A stretch of DNA of 64,000 nucleotides, from NCBI GenBank assembly GCA_016806645.1, contig JACSYO010000098.1, positions 372,001-436,000 on the forward strand, written 5' to 3'. Below are positions 10,201 through 22,500 of the stretch, one piece after another. The stretch is from Ophiodon elongatus. Taxonomy: Eukaryota > Chordata > Actinopteri > Perciformes > Hexagrammidae. How positions within the stretch are numbered: position 1 is the stretch's first letter; every line of letters starts with the position of its first letter. The position numbers were made by a program, and so were the translations under genes. Under the pieces are notes generated by a model. That model had not been told where the DNA came from, searched no databases, and saw nothing but the letters and a program-made list of their open reading frames with translations.

Positions 10201-12881
10201 GAGTGTTTTTGTGAAAAGGAACAGTGTCATGTAGCTAAAGCCTCCACTAAGCAAATGTTTTAGTCCACATTTTTAAAGAGAACTCTGGTTTCTAACAACT
10301 TGGGTGTTATTTTTGTAACTTTGGCCATCGTTTCTACCGGATATCCAACAGGGCAAGAAACAATCAGGCAGGTTCTTAAAGCCAACAGTTCATCCAGATT
10401 ATCTAAACTATTTTCTTTTTGACAGTAGAACTAAAAGGGAGCCTGCCTGAAACATTGCTGATAGTCCTTGGTTGCACATCCACCACTTTCCCCTTTGGTT
10501 CCAGAAATACACCTTCTAATCACTTCACCTACTTCTCAGTGTCCTGCATGTGGGTCCTCACCCACTAATCATAACAGATAGATTGTTCGTAACAGATAGT
10601 TTGGGTAATAATTTATTTGGTCTACCTCTGGGCTTATTTAAAGCAGCATTAAATCACTTATTCTTTGGCCACTTGGGGGCAGAAATATATATTTTAACAT
10701 GTCCTTATAAACTGTTAGCACACAGTATGTACTCATCCAGCAGAAACTGAGTAATGTTCTAGCCTTCATTTAGAGCCTTGTTTCTGCTTTCATTATCACT
10801 CCTTTTAGCTCTATTTTGGTCTCCACCAACTCCTGTGGAAAAGATATCTTTAGCTGCTAAATGCTCCACTACGTTCACCAGCTAGTCTCTAACTGTGTCT
10901 GTCTGCCTGATGCTGAGGCAGTAGTGTACTATGGGTTTATAAGAGTTTCTTTTTTTTATACTGAAATTAGCTACCTGCTGCTGCTGGAAACAAATTGATG
11001 AGAGTGGTGAGACTGAACCATAACTGTAAATGTACAGGCTGTAAAAAAAAAAGCAATGAGCTGAAAGATGCTTTATAGCGTTGCACTTTTTTTTATACCG
11101 TGTGATTCATTCTTTTACTTCTGCTGAAAATCCCCCCCCTGCCCGGGGGTAAATACCATTTACCACAACAACTATCTATAGAGCTGAGGGGAACGAGCTG
11201 TTGAATGACCCATATTGGTTAGTGCAGCTTTACAACCCGACTAGTTGTCTGACTGCAGGTGTTTCCTGACCCATCGGACTTCTTTAAAGCAATGTCACCA
11301 TGTTACAGATATCAGCAACTCAAAGAGTACAATGTTATTGTACTCATAGAAATGATGGCCAAAACTACGACAAACACAAAGCTGTAATTAGTTGAAATGA
11401 CCCTTGAACTTTGGTAAGACTTCACTTGTAGGCTTCACAGGGAAGTGTTAGCACTCAGAAGAACGAGGCTTGTGTTTGGATAATGACACAGAACATGAAA
11501 TGCTATTTAAAATATCAAAAAATCTCAAAACAATCTGTGGTATACAGCAGTGTGGCGGCCATATTGGAGGTTTTCTAGGGAGAGAGAAAACGTTGAATTA
11601 CATCAAAAACATACAGGCAGCCCATTGACTCAGCATTTCTTTTTAAAAGGGTCAGTTCACACAAATCCTATTTCCCAAGCCATCTCTTGAATTTTTTAAT
11701 TTCTTTTCAGGCTTGGGTAGGTCACATTGGCTAAACCAGCTAGAATACGATCGATCTTAAAAAGGATCGAAACGGAAAACCCAGCCCAGTGTTTCCAACT
11801 CTTTTCCAGTGAAAGTATCAAGCAGCACAAGCTCCAAAAGTCACTAAATGATCATTATGAACTTAAACAACGAACATGGCTAATTTTAGTACTCACAGCT
11901 GACGAACTCACAGCTTGTGAAAGACTCTGGTGACACGCAATTAGTGCACAGGCAGGGTGCCCCCAGGTAGGCAGGCGGGAAAGTAGTCAGTCAAGTAGCC
12001 TGTCCATTGGTTTCATTGCTGTCCTGATACAGCCACATATATACTTTTTTTTCTATTTCTATTATATATGTAAACAAATATAACAAAAAACATTTCTAAA
12101 ATACATTACTTACCCAAGCTTTAATTGTCCTGCATTTAAATCCTGCATGGCTGGATTCTAGGGATAATTTGGGTGAACCAACTCCTTAAACATCAAGCCA
12201 ATTCCTCTGACTACATTCATACATGGATTATCCTAGCTCCTTAGCTAACTAGTATGTTGTCAGCATGATGCAAGACATCCATGACAGTGCTTGCCAGCCC
12301 TACGACGGGATTGGAGAAGCGAACACATAGCCCCTATCGTTATTTTGGGGGTAACTATATGAGAGTGTGATGAGATATCCCGAAATGAAATGAATACAAT
12401 GTTCCTGATGTGACTAGAATGCAAAGGAAAGCATATCATTTGTTTGTCGTGACAAAAAGATTCTGTCACGATGTCCAGTGGTGAACTTCCACCAAAGTTC
12501 AGGAGCCTCAGTTTGTGGTGAAAAACAAGCAGACAGCTCAACGGGTGAGCGGTGCCACCCGAGGAACTGACGGGATATTTTCACCTTGGTCAGACCCAAA
12601 GGACATGAAGGGTCCGAGCAGGCAGAGGGTCCCACTTAATGGCTTGGTTTTCAGTTGGCTTCAGGTCCATAAATATCAACAGAGAAAACAATTCAATCAG
12701 CAACATTTTCTACCTCTTGTTAGGTTGGGACAGAACTACGACCTCTCTGGTTCCGTTTGGAAAATCAGTAGACAGAAATTCTTTCCCAGCTTCGGGCTGA
12801 GCTGGCCCCGTAAAATTTCCAGGGCCGAGTGGGTGCAGAGGCTGAGGAAGGGAGTCTTTAGAGGACTCAAGGTGCCGGTCT

Positions 12882-13084
12882 TCACTGAGGCAGGGGGACG
12901 ATGACGTCCACGTAGTTGATGGGGAAAAAGCCGGACTCGCCGCTGATCATGCCCTCGTACCAGTTCTCATCGATCTGGTTGGTGAGGATGATGATGTCCC
13001 CCTCCTTGAAGCCCAGCTCGCCCTCGTTCTCTGGCTCGAAGTCATAGAGGGAGCGGCAGCACGGCTGGTCCAACACCTCGGTCT
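12882..13084 (-). CDS. sh3gl3: sh3gl3 exon 11, SH3 domain and stop
   Basis: The acceptor is GGCGCAG at 13085-13091. The exon gives two bases of a split codon, then [10 protein letters not shown] leading into the SH3 domain: [15 protein letters not shown], then [11 protein letters not shown] with the binding-site tryptophan, then SGFFPINYV. The stop is TGA at 12882-12884. The ligand-binding aromatic residues of the family are all present, so it should bind proline-rich partners. Confidence 0.97.
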
Positions 13085-15520
13085 CTGCGCCACAGGAAGA
13101 CAGAAATGATTTCACTCCTCCACATTTAGGATGACAATTGCCTTCTTTCATTATCAAGTAATTCATTATTTTTTAATTACATTTTTTTTCCAATTAGTCG
13201 TCGATAAAATGTCCAAAAGGAGACCAATAAGACGTCTTTCAATTGCTTAGAAATAAAAGAGCAAACTACACCTGCTGATGACTTGGCTGAAAACCCAGAA
13301 TTGCTAGTAAGAGGACCTTGAGTGGACGTAGTTTACTCAGTCGACAATGCTGAGTACTAATACTGAGCCACCTTCATTACAACCCAAGTGACCTTCATAT
13401 GCTGCTGAAGATCGCGAGGTATGGTTAAAAACACAAACTAAATTAGTGAGTAAAGTTGAGTTTTCCAGGCACGCCCAACTGGTAGGAGACCCCGGGGAAC
13501 ACCCAGAACACGCTGGAGGGATTATATCTCCCAGCTGGCCTGGGAACGCCTCGAGATCCCCCAGAACGAGCTGCAACATGTTGCGGGTGAGAGGGAAGCC
13601 TGGGTCGGCCTGCTGGGCCTGCTGCCACCCCGACCCGACCCCGGGTTAAGCGGATGAGAATGGATGGATGGATGGAAGTTGAGTTAAGATTTCATCAAAT
13701 ATTTCTCTAAGATTTGTTTTGCCATCTCCATGACAACTGAGCAAACCCCAGCTCCTGATGAAGACCGTAAGGTACATTTGAAAGCAGAGAAGAAAATGGA
13801 ACTTGAGTTGATGGGTTTTGCTCATTTGTCAGCACTTACTACTAATACTGCGACATCTCCATGACAACTGAGGAAACTCCACATCTCCACGATCGTGAAT
13901 AAACTTCAAACTCGTTTGAAATTGCTTGTTTGTTCCGACTGTCCAAAACCCGAAGACCCTCACCCTTGAGGGGTTGAAACCAGGAGCATGTTTGTGTGTC
14001 GTCACAGACGTGTGTGTGCGGAGTTGGTGTGCGTTACTCACGGTGAATATTGCCATTGATGGTGGGGCTCTCAGGCCATGACAGTGGAACAGAGCTTATA
14101 TGATCAGCTGGGTGAGATGTAAAGACAAATGAAGATGGTGTTGAGCACAGGACAACACAAAACCATGCACACACTCAGTTTATGATGAAGAAATCATCCC
14201 TTGAATGGTCCACATCATATTGCATGACCACTAGTTGTGTCTGACTTCTACCAGTAGAGGGCGGCAGCGTTTACCAAAATCTCCTTTTCACTTATTTTCA
14301 ACATGTGTGCCAGTGGAACTGTAACCACATCCACGGCACTTTAAAAAGGTGGTCAAACATGCCTTTGGCCATCATCAACAATGTGAATAGCATGAATCTA
14401 ATCTAACTAAGAGCACAGCGACAACAGGTCGAACCCTGAACACATGAATGAGCCCATTATCACTCTTCTAGGAATTGACTGTTCAATCAGGAGGGCCCAA
14501 GAAATAAATGGAAATAAAATCCTGAAAAAAACTGTACACCAGTGGAAAGGTTGAAATAATAATAATAAAATATTGTAAGAATTTATAGTCAGACATATTA
14601 ATTTAGACATATCTCATGGCATCTATTACATTAAAGAAATTGCAAATTTAAGGAAATTGGTATGGAGTATAATGTCGAAGTAAAGGTAACAGTTTAAATT
14701 TAACTGGGTAAACACCAGTTAGTACATATTTAGTGATATAACAGCCACATTACTTAATTGTTTATAATTATCATAACATTCCATTTTTGTATTTTTAGTC
14801 GCAGCTGCTATGTAATGTTTTACTTTTGGTAATGATGACAAACCGCTGGTGTCAATTAAAGCTAAAAACTATTTTTGTCATTAAAAAGCATACAGACAGA
14901 CAGCTGTCAGTTTCAAAAGATGGAAACATTCTAAAATAGTATAGACAGCAATCTGCATTTGGTGAGGGAGGATAAATATACTTTGTGCATTTAGAGACCT
15001 TCACCTCAACACCAAATAAAGGAATACCTACTTTTACCATTGACTGTTGGGTTGATCTGGATATCTGGAAGGGATAATAGAGAGAAATGTATACACGTGA
15101 AGGCAAAGCAAACAATGAAGATGGGGCTGACAGAGGAGTTACAGAAAGGGAAGAAGATAAAGGCAGGACGCGGTGGCTGTACCGGTGGATTTGAGTGAGG
15201 AGCTGTAGGACAGACTGTTGTGCTGACTGTTGTCCAGGGTCTCGATGCTGCTCCTGATGGACTTTGGTTTGAACTCTCTCTTGGGCCGGCTGCTGGCTGT
15301 GGATATCCTGGGGTGAGAAGGTAGCAGAGGGGGAAAAGAAATACGAGCAAATCATTTCTCAGCCTCGTTACCAAGGACTGTGAATGCTGCTCTTTCCACC
15401 AGAGGAAAAGTCTACGGATCCCTTTTCTAAGTCTGATCTAAATAGTTTCCATTCTTGTTCTCTCTTCCAGGAGAGTTTTCTATAGTTTTTCTATATATAT
15501 ATATATATATAAAAAAAAAG

Positions 15521-15563
<43 letters not shown>

Positions 15564-15597
15564 AATATATATATATATATAAAAAAAATGTATATAT

Positions 15598-15634
<37 letters not shown>

Positions 15635-16430
15635 GTTTAGAGTCCACGGAGGAATCAAAAGTCACCTGGAAGAATGAATGCTTTTGGTCCTGCATGGGAT
15701 AGTGGTGCACTTCAGCCTCTTGAGGCCAACATGGATATTACAACAACAAACACTTTTCTTTTCTTCTTTTTTTTTTAATTACCCTGACAAAAGAATATAT
15801 ATAATCACTGGCCAAAACTTTATTTATTTTCATTTTGTTTTATCTCCCACCTGTTTTTAAATGAGGCACTCATGGGCCAATTACCAGTTCACATGTTTGT
15901 ATTTTTGTTGGATGTAGTAAAATGGAGTGTTATTAGTTTGATTGAGTGACCTCAATACAGAGAAATGCATGTAACCAACTAAAAAGTTAATTAATAAAAA
16001 ATACAGACATGTTTGACAAGTTTTTTGTTTTTTTTCATTCTTTAAAATAAAGCGAAAATAAATCCCATTTGGACTCAGTAAAAGTCCAGTCTAGAGTAGA
16101 GTATGGGGACAGAGTATCATTTTGGTATTGGAACTGAAATGCAGGTATCTCATTGGCCATGGTATTGAGTTAGTAGTCATGGCTGCTCTTGGGCAAACAT
16201 CGAGACCTTTGTGAAATTACTTTTTTGACCAGCAGACCCAGAGTGAGATTGTCGTCCTCCCGCAGCGAACGAAGGCTGCAAAGCAATCACTGACGGCAAA
16301 GTGAAGTGCTTTTCCTCACCTCTCCTGCAGCTTTCCACTGAGCTCCTGCATGATTTCACACGACTGCCGGTGGTACTCTGCGGCCGCCTCGATCAGCGCC
16401 AGCAGCTGGCTCGCTTGCTCCACCTATTGG

Positions 16431-16524
<94 letters not shown>

Positions 16525-19500
16525 AGTAATTGCCACTTTTTCTTCCCTGAGAAGTTCTACCCTGTCTCTTACATCATTCTCCAGGAAGTTGAACATGCTC
16601 CTCTCCGCCAGCTCTTTGCTCTCGTCAAACTTCTCCACGGCCTGCCGGATCTCCTCGTCTGGGATTTTCCCCTGACGCTTCTTCTTGTAGTCAAAGTCCA
16701 ACCGCCGGCCCTCCAGCTTCTTCAGGTGGTGCTGCAAGCACAAAGAGGAACATGCCAACACAATGCATCCTGAAAGCCAAAGGTTAGTTGGAAGTTATTT
16801 TTGGAGCACAGAGCACAAGTCAATTTGTTCTTGTTCTTTCCCAGCTAACCTGTTTGGTGCTGTTCAAACTAACTCTGTTGTGTTTGTCCGTTTGTAAACT
16901 ACGGAAGACAGAACCACAATACAAGACTTTGGAAGTTTACACCCCTTATAACCATGGTAACAAGTCTGGGAGTGCAGGAATTTTACTGGATATTTCAGAA
17001 GGTAAAAAGGTCTCAACGGTTTCACTAAATAGTGTGAAACCGACAAATCAAGCTCTCTCCCTGCCTGTAATAACACAAACAAGCTGTACCGTGATCTCTT
17101 TGAGGTCCTTGTCCTGTAGATTCTGCAGAGGGTCAATGAAGTTCTGTTTGACACCTATGTCCAGGGAGTCCTTCACATCTGCCATCTGCCTCATGGCCTC
17201 GCCCATATCCACCAGAGCACAGCCTACAGGACACAGAGACAGAGCACATCTTCTCAGTTAACCTGTGGTCTTTTTAGCGGGGCACGAAAACACAGAAACC
17301 CTTTGAAGACTGCCTGAGTCTGTCTGAGGAAGGAAAACAGAAGCAGATCAGAAAACAATGAGGCTTCACACTAAAATATGATAGAAATGTACACATGAGG
17401 AGGGAGGAAAGAATAGGAATGGGGCAAATGGAGGGCCTGTTGCTAGTATAAGCCTGATTTGCTTGTATTTGTTTTCTTAGATTGACCATTTGTCAATCTA
17501 AGAATTGACAAATGGTTGAATATGATTGGTCAAGTTAATAGGATGTGTTCCATCCATTGGTCCTGGTCACAGTGACCCATATGGGTATGCTGTACAGATT
17601 GTAAAACCTCCTTGAGGCAAATTTGTGAATTGTTATATTGGGCTATACAAATAAAATGTAATTAAAAATTGTAATTCATTTCCAATTCAGCACCTTTAAA
17701 TCCTGTATTACCAGTTTTGACTGCATACATCTGAGTTGTGCTGATGTAATGTAGTGCGTCATTGCAGTCAAACAGCAGGACTGTAACGTATGCTAGTGCT
17801 CTCTCTGCAGCCCTGTCCACTTTCTAAGAGCTTCTGGAACATAAGAATTGGTACCAAACACGGAGTCCTCTCCCAGTTCCTGGCCGTAGCGCAGCATGCA
17901 GTCTCCCAGCAGACCTTCAGTCTGAGGGTAGTCAGTGGTCTTCACCTGCCCTCGGATCTTAGACACCGTGTTCAGCATGTTCAGTTTGGCTCGAGAGGCT
18001 GTGGAGGGAGACATCGAATACACCACACACAGGATTCATTGAGCAAGACGGCGTTGTAGTGGCAGGTACAGTGACCATACATTCTTTACCAAAATAACAT
18101 ATGATCCAGCTTTCTTTTCCTTTTACCTGGGTTAGGCTGGAGGTATTCTGTTGTTTTGGACAAGAGGTCAAACACAGACTTGTTGGTCACCTCAATTTTC
18201 TAAAAGGAGCAAGACAAGAACGTTTAAAAAAAAGATTTGTATTCATTTACGTGTAAATATGTTGTGGTTCTATAGGATGTTTGAAACATTACAGTCGGTT
18301 AGTGACTAAGACCCAGGCTGGGCTCATTCTTACAATATTTAACAAAATGTGAATGATGATACTCATGACTGAAAAACAAAGATCCAACGTGTGACTAAAC
18401 TCTTTAACTTGAACTTGATGGTTTGTAAAGGTTTACTGTCATGATGTTATTCTGAGTTGCTCTGTGAACACTGACACAGCAACAACAAAAAAAAAGAAGA
18501 AGAAGAAGAAGAAGGGTGCAGTGATTGGACGACTGACTAAAGGAGATTGATGTTGATCTTCTTGCTTCACTCTCCGAAAGAGAGCTATCAATCGTGTTTC
18601 CTAAAATGTTGAACAACACAATTCATAACTTGCAGCTAACCAAACACTAATAAAAAATGTTTTTAAACACAAACTCCAGCCAAGTAATTGTGCTGATATC
18701 GTCATAGTGACAGTCCTTCACTCGGCCTGTTTGTAGGTGACATACTATTTCAGGAAATTGGGGAAATCAAAGACCACCACGTCTTATTTTCTGTCTGTAC
18801 TGTATGAAATCCACCCGGTACGACCATGTGCAACACTCTGGGCGCGTCCCAAGTCTCTTAATTGCATCCCCGTTTCCCTCACTTGCGTCTTTTCCTTGCG
18901 TCTTAGTCCCGCCCACCAGGGATGCATGGAGAGACGCAAGGAAACCATGCAGGGAGAGAGGAAACGAGGAAATATGTTTTAAGAGAAATGAGACGTCCTT
19001 TCCTCGAAAGCGTCACGTGAAGCAACGTCTGTTTCTGATGACGGAGGTCGGCGGCCGCTGATCACAGCTGGATCAGCTGTTAGTCGCTTTAACAGCTGGA
19101 GAGACTTTTAACAGAGTTCGTGTCTGAACACATGATCAGTTTCACGGACAGTTTTTAGCTCACATTCCAATAACAATCCACTTAAAATATTAATAAAAAT
19201 GATTGTATAATGTTATCAGTTAATTTAATGGTGTTAAACTACTACTTATACTAATAAAGACACCGCTATTAGATGTTTTCTCTCTGTAGTCTGTTACCTG
19301 TTAAACAAACGGCATTGAGTATTTATACACAGTGTGTGGTATTTATACTGTGTTCTGTGTCCTGCTTATACGCGCATGGCCGATTTCTACCGGCGAAATG
19401 CGTTTGTTTTCTTTATGAATTATTTGCGTCTGTATGTTTTGCAATTATGGCGATTATGGTTTCTCTTGAACACTGGAATTAATTGATTAGGCTCAATGTT

Positions 19501-22500
19501 TCAGGTTAAACTTAAATGATATAACTCATAAAACCCAACACAATTCAAATATATAGAGTTTAATCTGTGATCCGTCTTCCAGCTTTCTGTCCGACCAATC
19601 AGATAACTGATGAACAGTGAGGGGGCGTGTCCAGCGTTAAAACACTTCCTGGAAGCCTGTTCTCTCGCTTCCTCGCTCATGGCTCCTCCGAGATGCCTCC
19701 TCGATCCTCGCTCCTCGCTCCTCAGACAGAAATAAGAGCTTTGGGACGACCGTCAATATGGCGGCGCAGAACAACTTCCGGTTCAGGCGAGGAGCGAGGA
19801 AACGACAATTAAGAGACTTGGGATGTACCCTCTGCATCATTCATGAGGCCATGTTTACTGCTGAGCAGACACCTGTACTGGACTCACCCTCTCCATCTCC
19901 ATGAAGTCTTCATCCAGCTTGGTCCCCTCTGCCCCGCTGATCTTTTCACTGAGTAGCTGCACAAAAAGAGCAGAGAGAGAACACTGAGGAATACAAAGGG
20001 ACAGGAGGAGGGTTGAAGGTCCACGGTGAGGTCGCTGTGGGAGGATCCATCATGAGGGTTTTATTCAGACCCAGCATGCACCTCTTGGTCAATAACATTG
20101 TGGGTGTGTTCCACACGTATATACAGTCTGTGGTTTTTCCCGCCACTGTGATGTCTGCCCCTGTGTGGATCCACCTGTGTCTAATCACCTTTGTCTGTGT
20201 ATTGATTGCGCAGGCGGCAATCTCCGGTTCTGCCGAGTGAAGCCGATGGGGAAGTGTCTTAAAACTTGTATTCTCTCTACCACCAGGGGGCGACTCCTCT
20301 GGTTGTATAGAAGTCTATGAGAAAATGACTCTACTTCTCTCTTGATTTATTCCCTCAGTAAACATTGTAAACATGAGTTTATGGTCTAAATTTCTAGTTT
20401 CAAGTCTTCTTCAATACAGCATGATGTTCATTTAGTACATGATGGTCCATTGAAAGTCAAATAGACCATAAAGCAGGGCATGCTTTAGGGCGGGGCTACA
20501 AGGTGATTGACAGATCACTGCCGCTACCAGAGAGTAGACAGCGTCTCTACGTCCCTCCTCCGCATTCTATATACGGTCACTTCTGTTCACTGGTTGCAAA
20601 CAACAACATGGTGACAGCCGTAATCCAAGATGGCGACGGCGAAATCGCGGAACTTTAGAGTCCCGTTCTTCCCTGTGGTTCTCCAGTCGTAACACACACA
20701 GTTTATCAGAACTTTTCACGTGACTTTTGTTTTTACTCTGTAACAGAAGAACAATAACTGAGATTATAATTCAGTCAAATTAAATTTACTAATTTTTAAG
20801 AACAACTACACAATTATCAATATATTAAATACGTCCACCCTTGACTACAGGGGAAGACATGTGATATGTCACATAGTGAATGATGGGCATGGAAATTATT
20901 TCATAATTTAAGTGCGTTTGACCTTATCCAACCTTTCATAAGCAATGTCCTATTTGAAGAGGATGTGACCCGATCGTTGATCAGTTTGCTCTTTAAAGAT
21001 TATCCCTTAGTGCAAGTGAGACATTTGCATTTGAGATTTGGATTTAGTTCTTTAGGTAAATGATTGCGTTGGTTAATAAACTGGTATCATATGATATGAG
21101 CACATCCACCATCAACACTAACAGCAGTAATACTGTTGTCCCTGCACGGTTTTAAAAGGTTTGTCAAACTGGAACTTTGACACCATTCCTTTGGTAGATT
21201 TAAAGAGGATTACAATTCTGTGAGTACAAATAGTGGACTAATTCTGAAAGATTTAGGGCAGTTGGCTGTTTAGGAAGAAGCCTCCAAATGCAGTCAGTTC
21301 CTGTTCGAAAAATTCAAAATGATCCCTCTCCCAGTTCAGTAGTTATTGTAAATATGTGTTTTGAGTTACGAAGACTACCTCTGAAAACCACCGACTTTTG
21401 TCTACTTCTTTTTCAGTCTTCCACTTATGAACTCTACACGTGCTGCGTCGGTAGATACTCTATACACTTAGCAGTCTCATGGTTAGCAGACTGCGATTTG
21501 GTTCCGAATATTTACGTGTTTCCTGTAAAAATTGTAAGTTAGGGATGGATGGATGTGTGTTACAGTAGCTACCAGCTCAACTTCAAGGACAACCTGCTCT
21601 GTTGTCGAGGACCATCACCCACGGCAACGGATTTGTCCCACTAATTAGACTGGGACGAGATGGATGAAGAAGACAAATACGAAGAAGTCGTTTTCGACTG
21701 AGGCTTGGACTTGATAAAAAAATAACTGATTTCATGGGAACTTTAACAAACTCTACTCGTTTGACTTAAAACAACTACAACTCAATGTACAAAGACAAAA
21801 CAACTAGTATTTCATTGAAAATGTTTCATTCATAAATGGAAGAAAATACCATAAAAACAGAGGATTTGAAGCTTTTCAAATGACAGTTGGGTTTTGCAGC
21901 CCTCTCGACGGGGCAGTCCAACTCACTCTCTCACACAAGAAACAAAGCTTCCCTCAGGAGCAGTTCAGTAAAGTAGCTGTAGGTTAAATATAGGGCAGGC
22001 AGTGATGATGCGTGCTGCAGCGCAGACGCTGCCCAGCTAAAAGTAGCCCAATTAGCAGCTCCGCTAACAGAACAACATTTAACAGGGAGCGAATAAGTGG
22101 GAGAACCTGGAGATCGACCAAGAACGGAAAGGAGACTTGTGTCATAACGATCCTCTCCATATGGCAGAGTCAACAGGGACATTGTTGGGATTAACGGGGC
22201 CGAGTGCAGACAGCACAATAACTTAGATTCCAAACTCATAGAGAACCTAAACCCAAGCAGCTGTGAACATGATGGATGCAGTTTGCGTCACAACACATGC
22301 CCCTTCTTCTCAGAGTGGTACCTCAGTATCAATCATACTGTAGACAACACTGTATGTATGCTGGAATCAGAGTGATATTACAATCAATGCCTAGCTAAGA
22401 CATGCAGTGTCTTGCTCCACATTCGATACGGCTGCTCTTGTAGACAAAACAGTGGTTGTCTGTGAGGTCTGACCCCGGGACATTCAGGTTACCCAATGAC

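Larger units (their letters stand above)
5863..12881. other. Intergenic region between connexin and sh3gl3 (convergent 3' ends)
   Basis: The connexin (plus) and sh3gl3 (minus) genes converge here, so both 3' UTRs lie in this 7 kb. I see no further coding exon. The sh3gl3 3' UTR extends left from 12881 and its end is unclear: a minus-strand ATTAAA lies near 12119-12124, and the first clear minus-strand AATAAA is near 10610. A fold-back sequence lies at 7158-7287. The open frame at 9360-9593 shows no family resemblance. Confidence 0.55.

Noticed and set aside
13337..13649. Frames over the LINE tail at 13.5 kb as a host gene
   Set aside because: The plus-strand frame starting at 13463 is the LINE C-terminus with a target-site duplication, so it is a transposon fragment.
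17480..17515. Small palindrome TTAGATTGAC / GTCAATCTAA
   Set aside because: It is a short 10-bp-arm hairpin of a kind common by chance in AT-rich introns, with no further structure.
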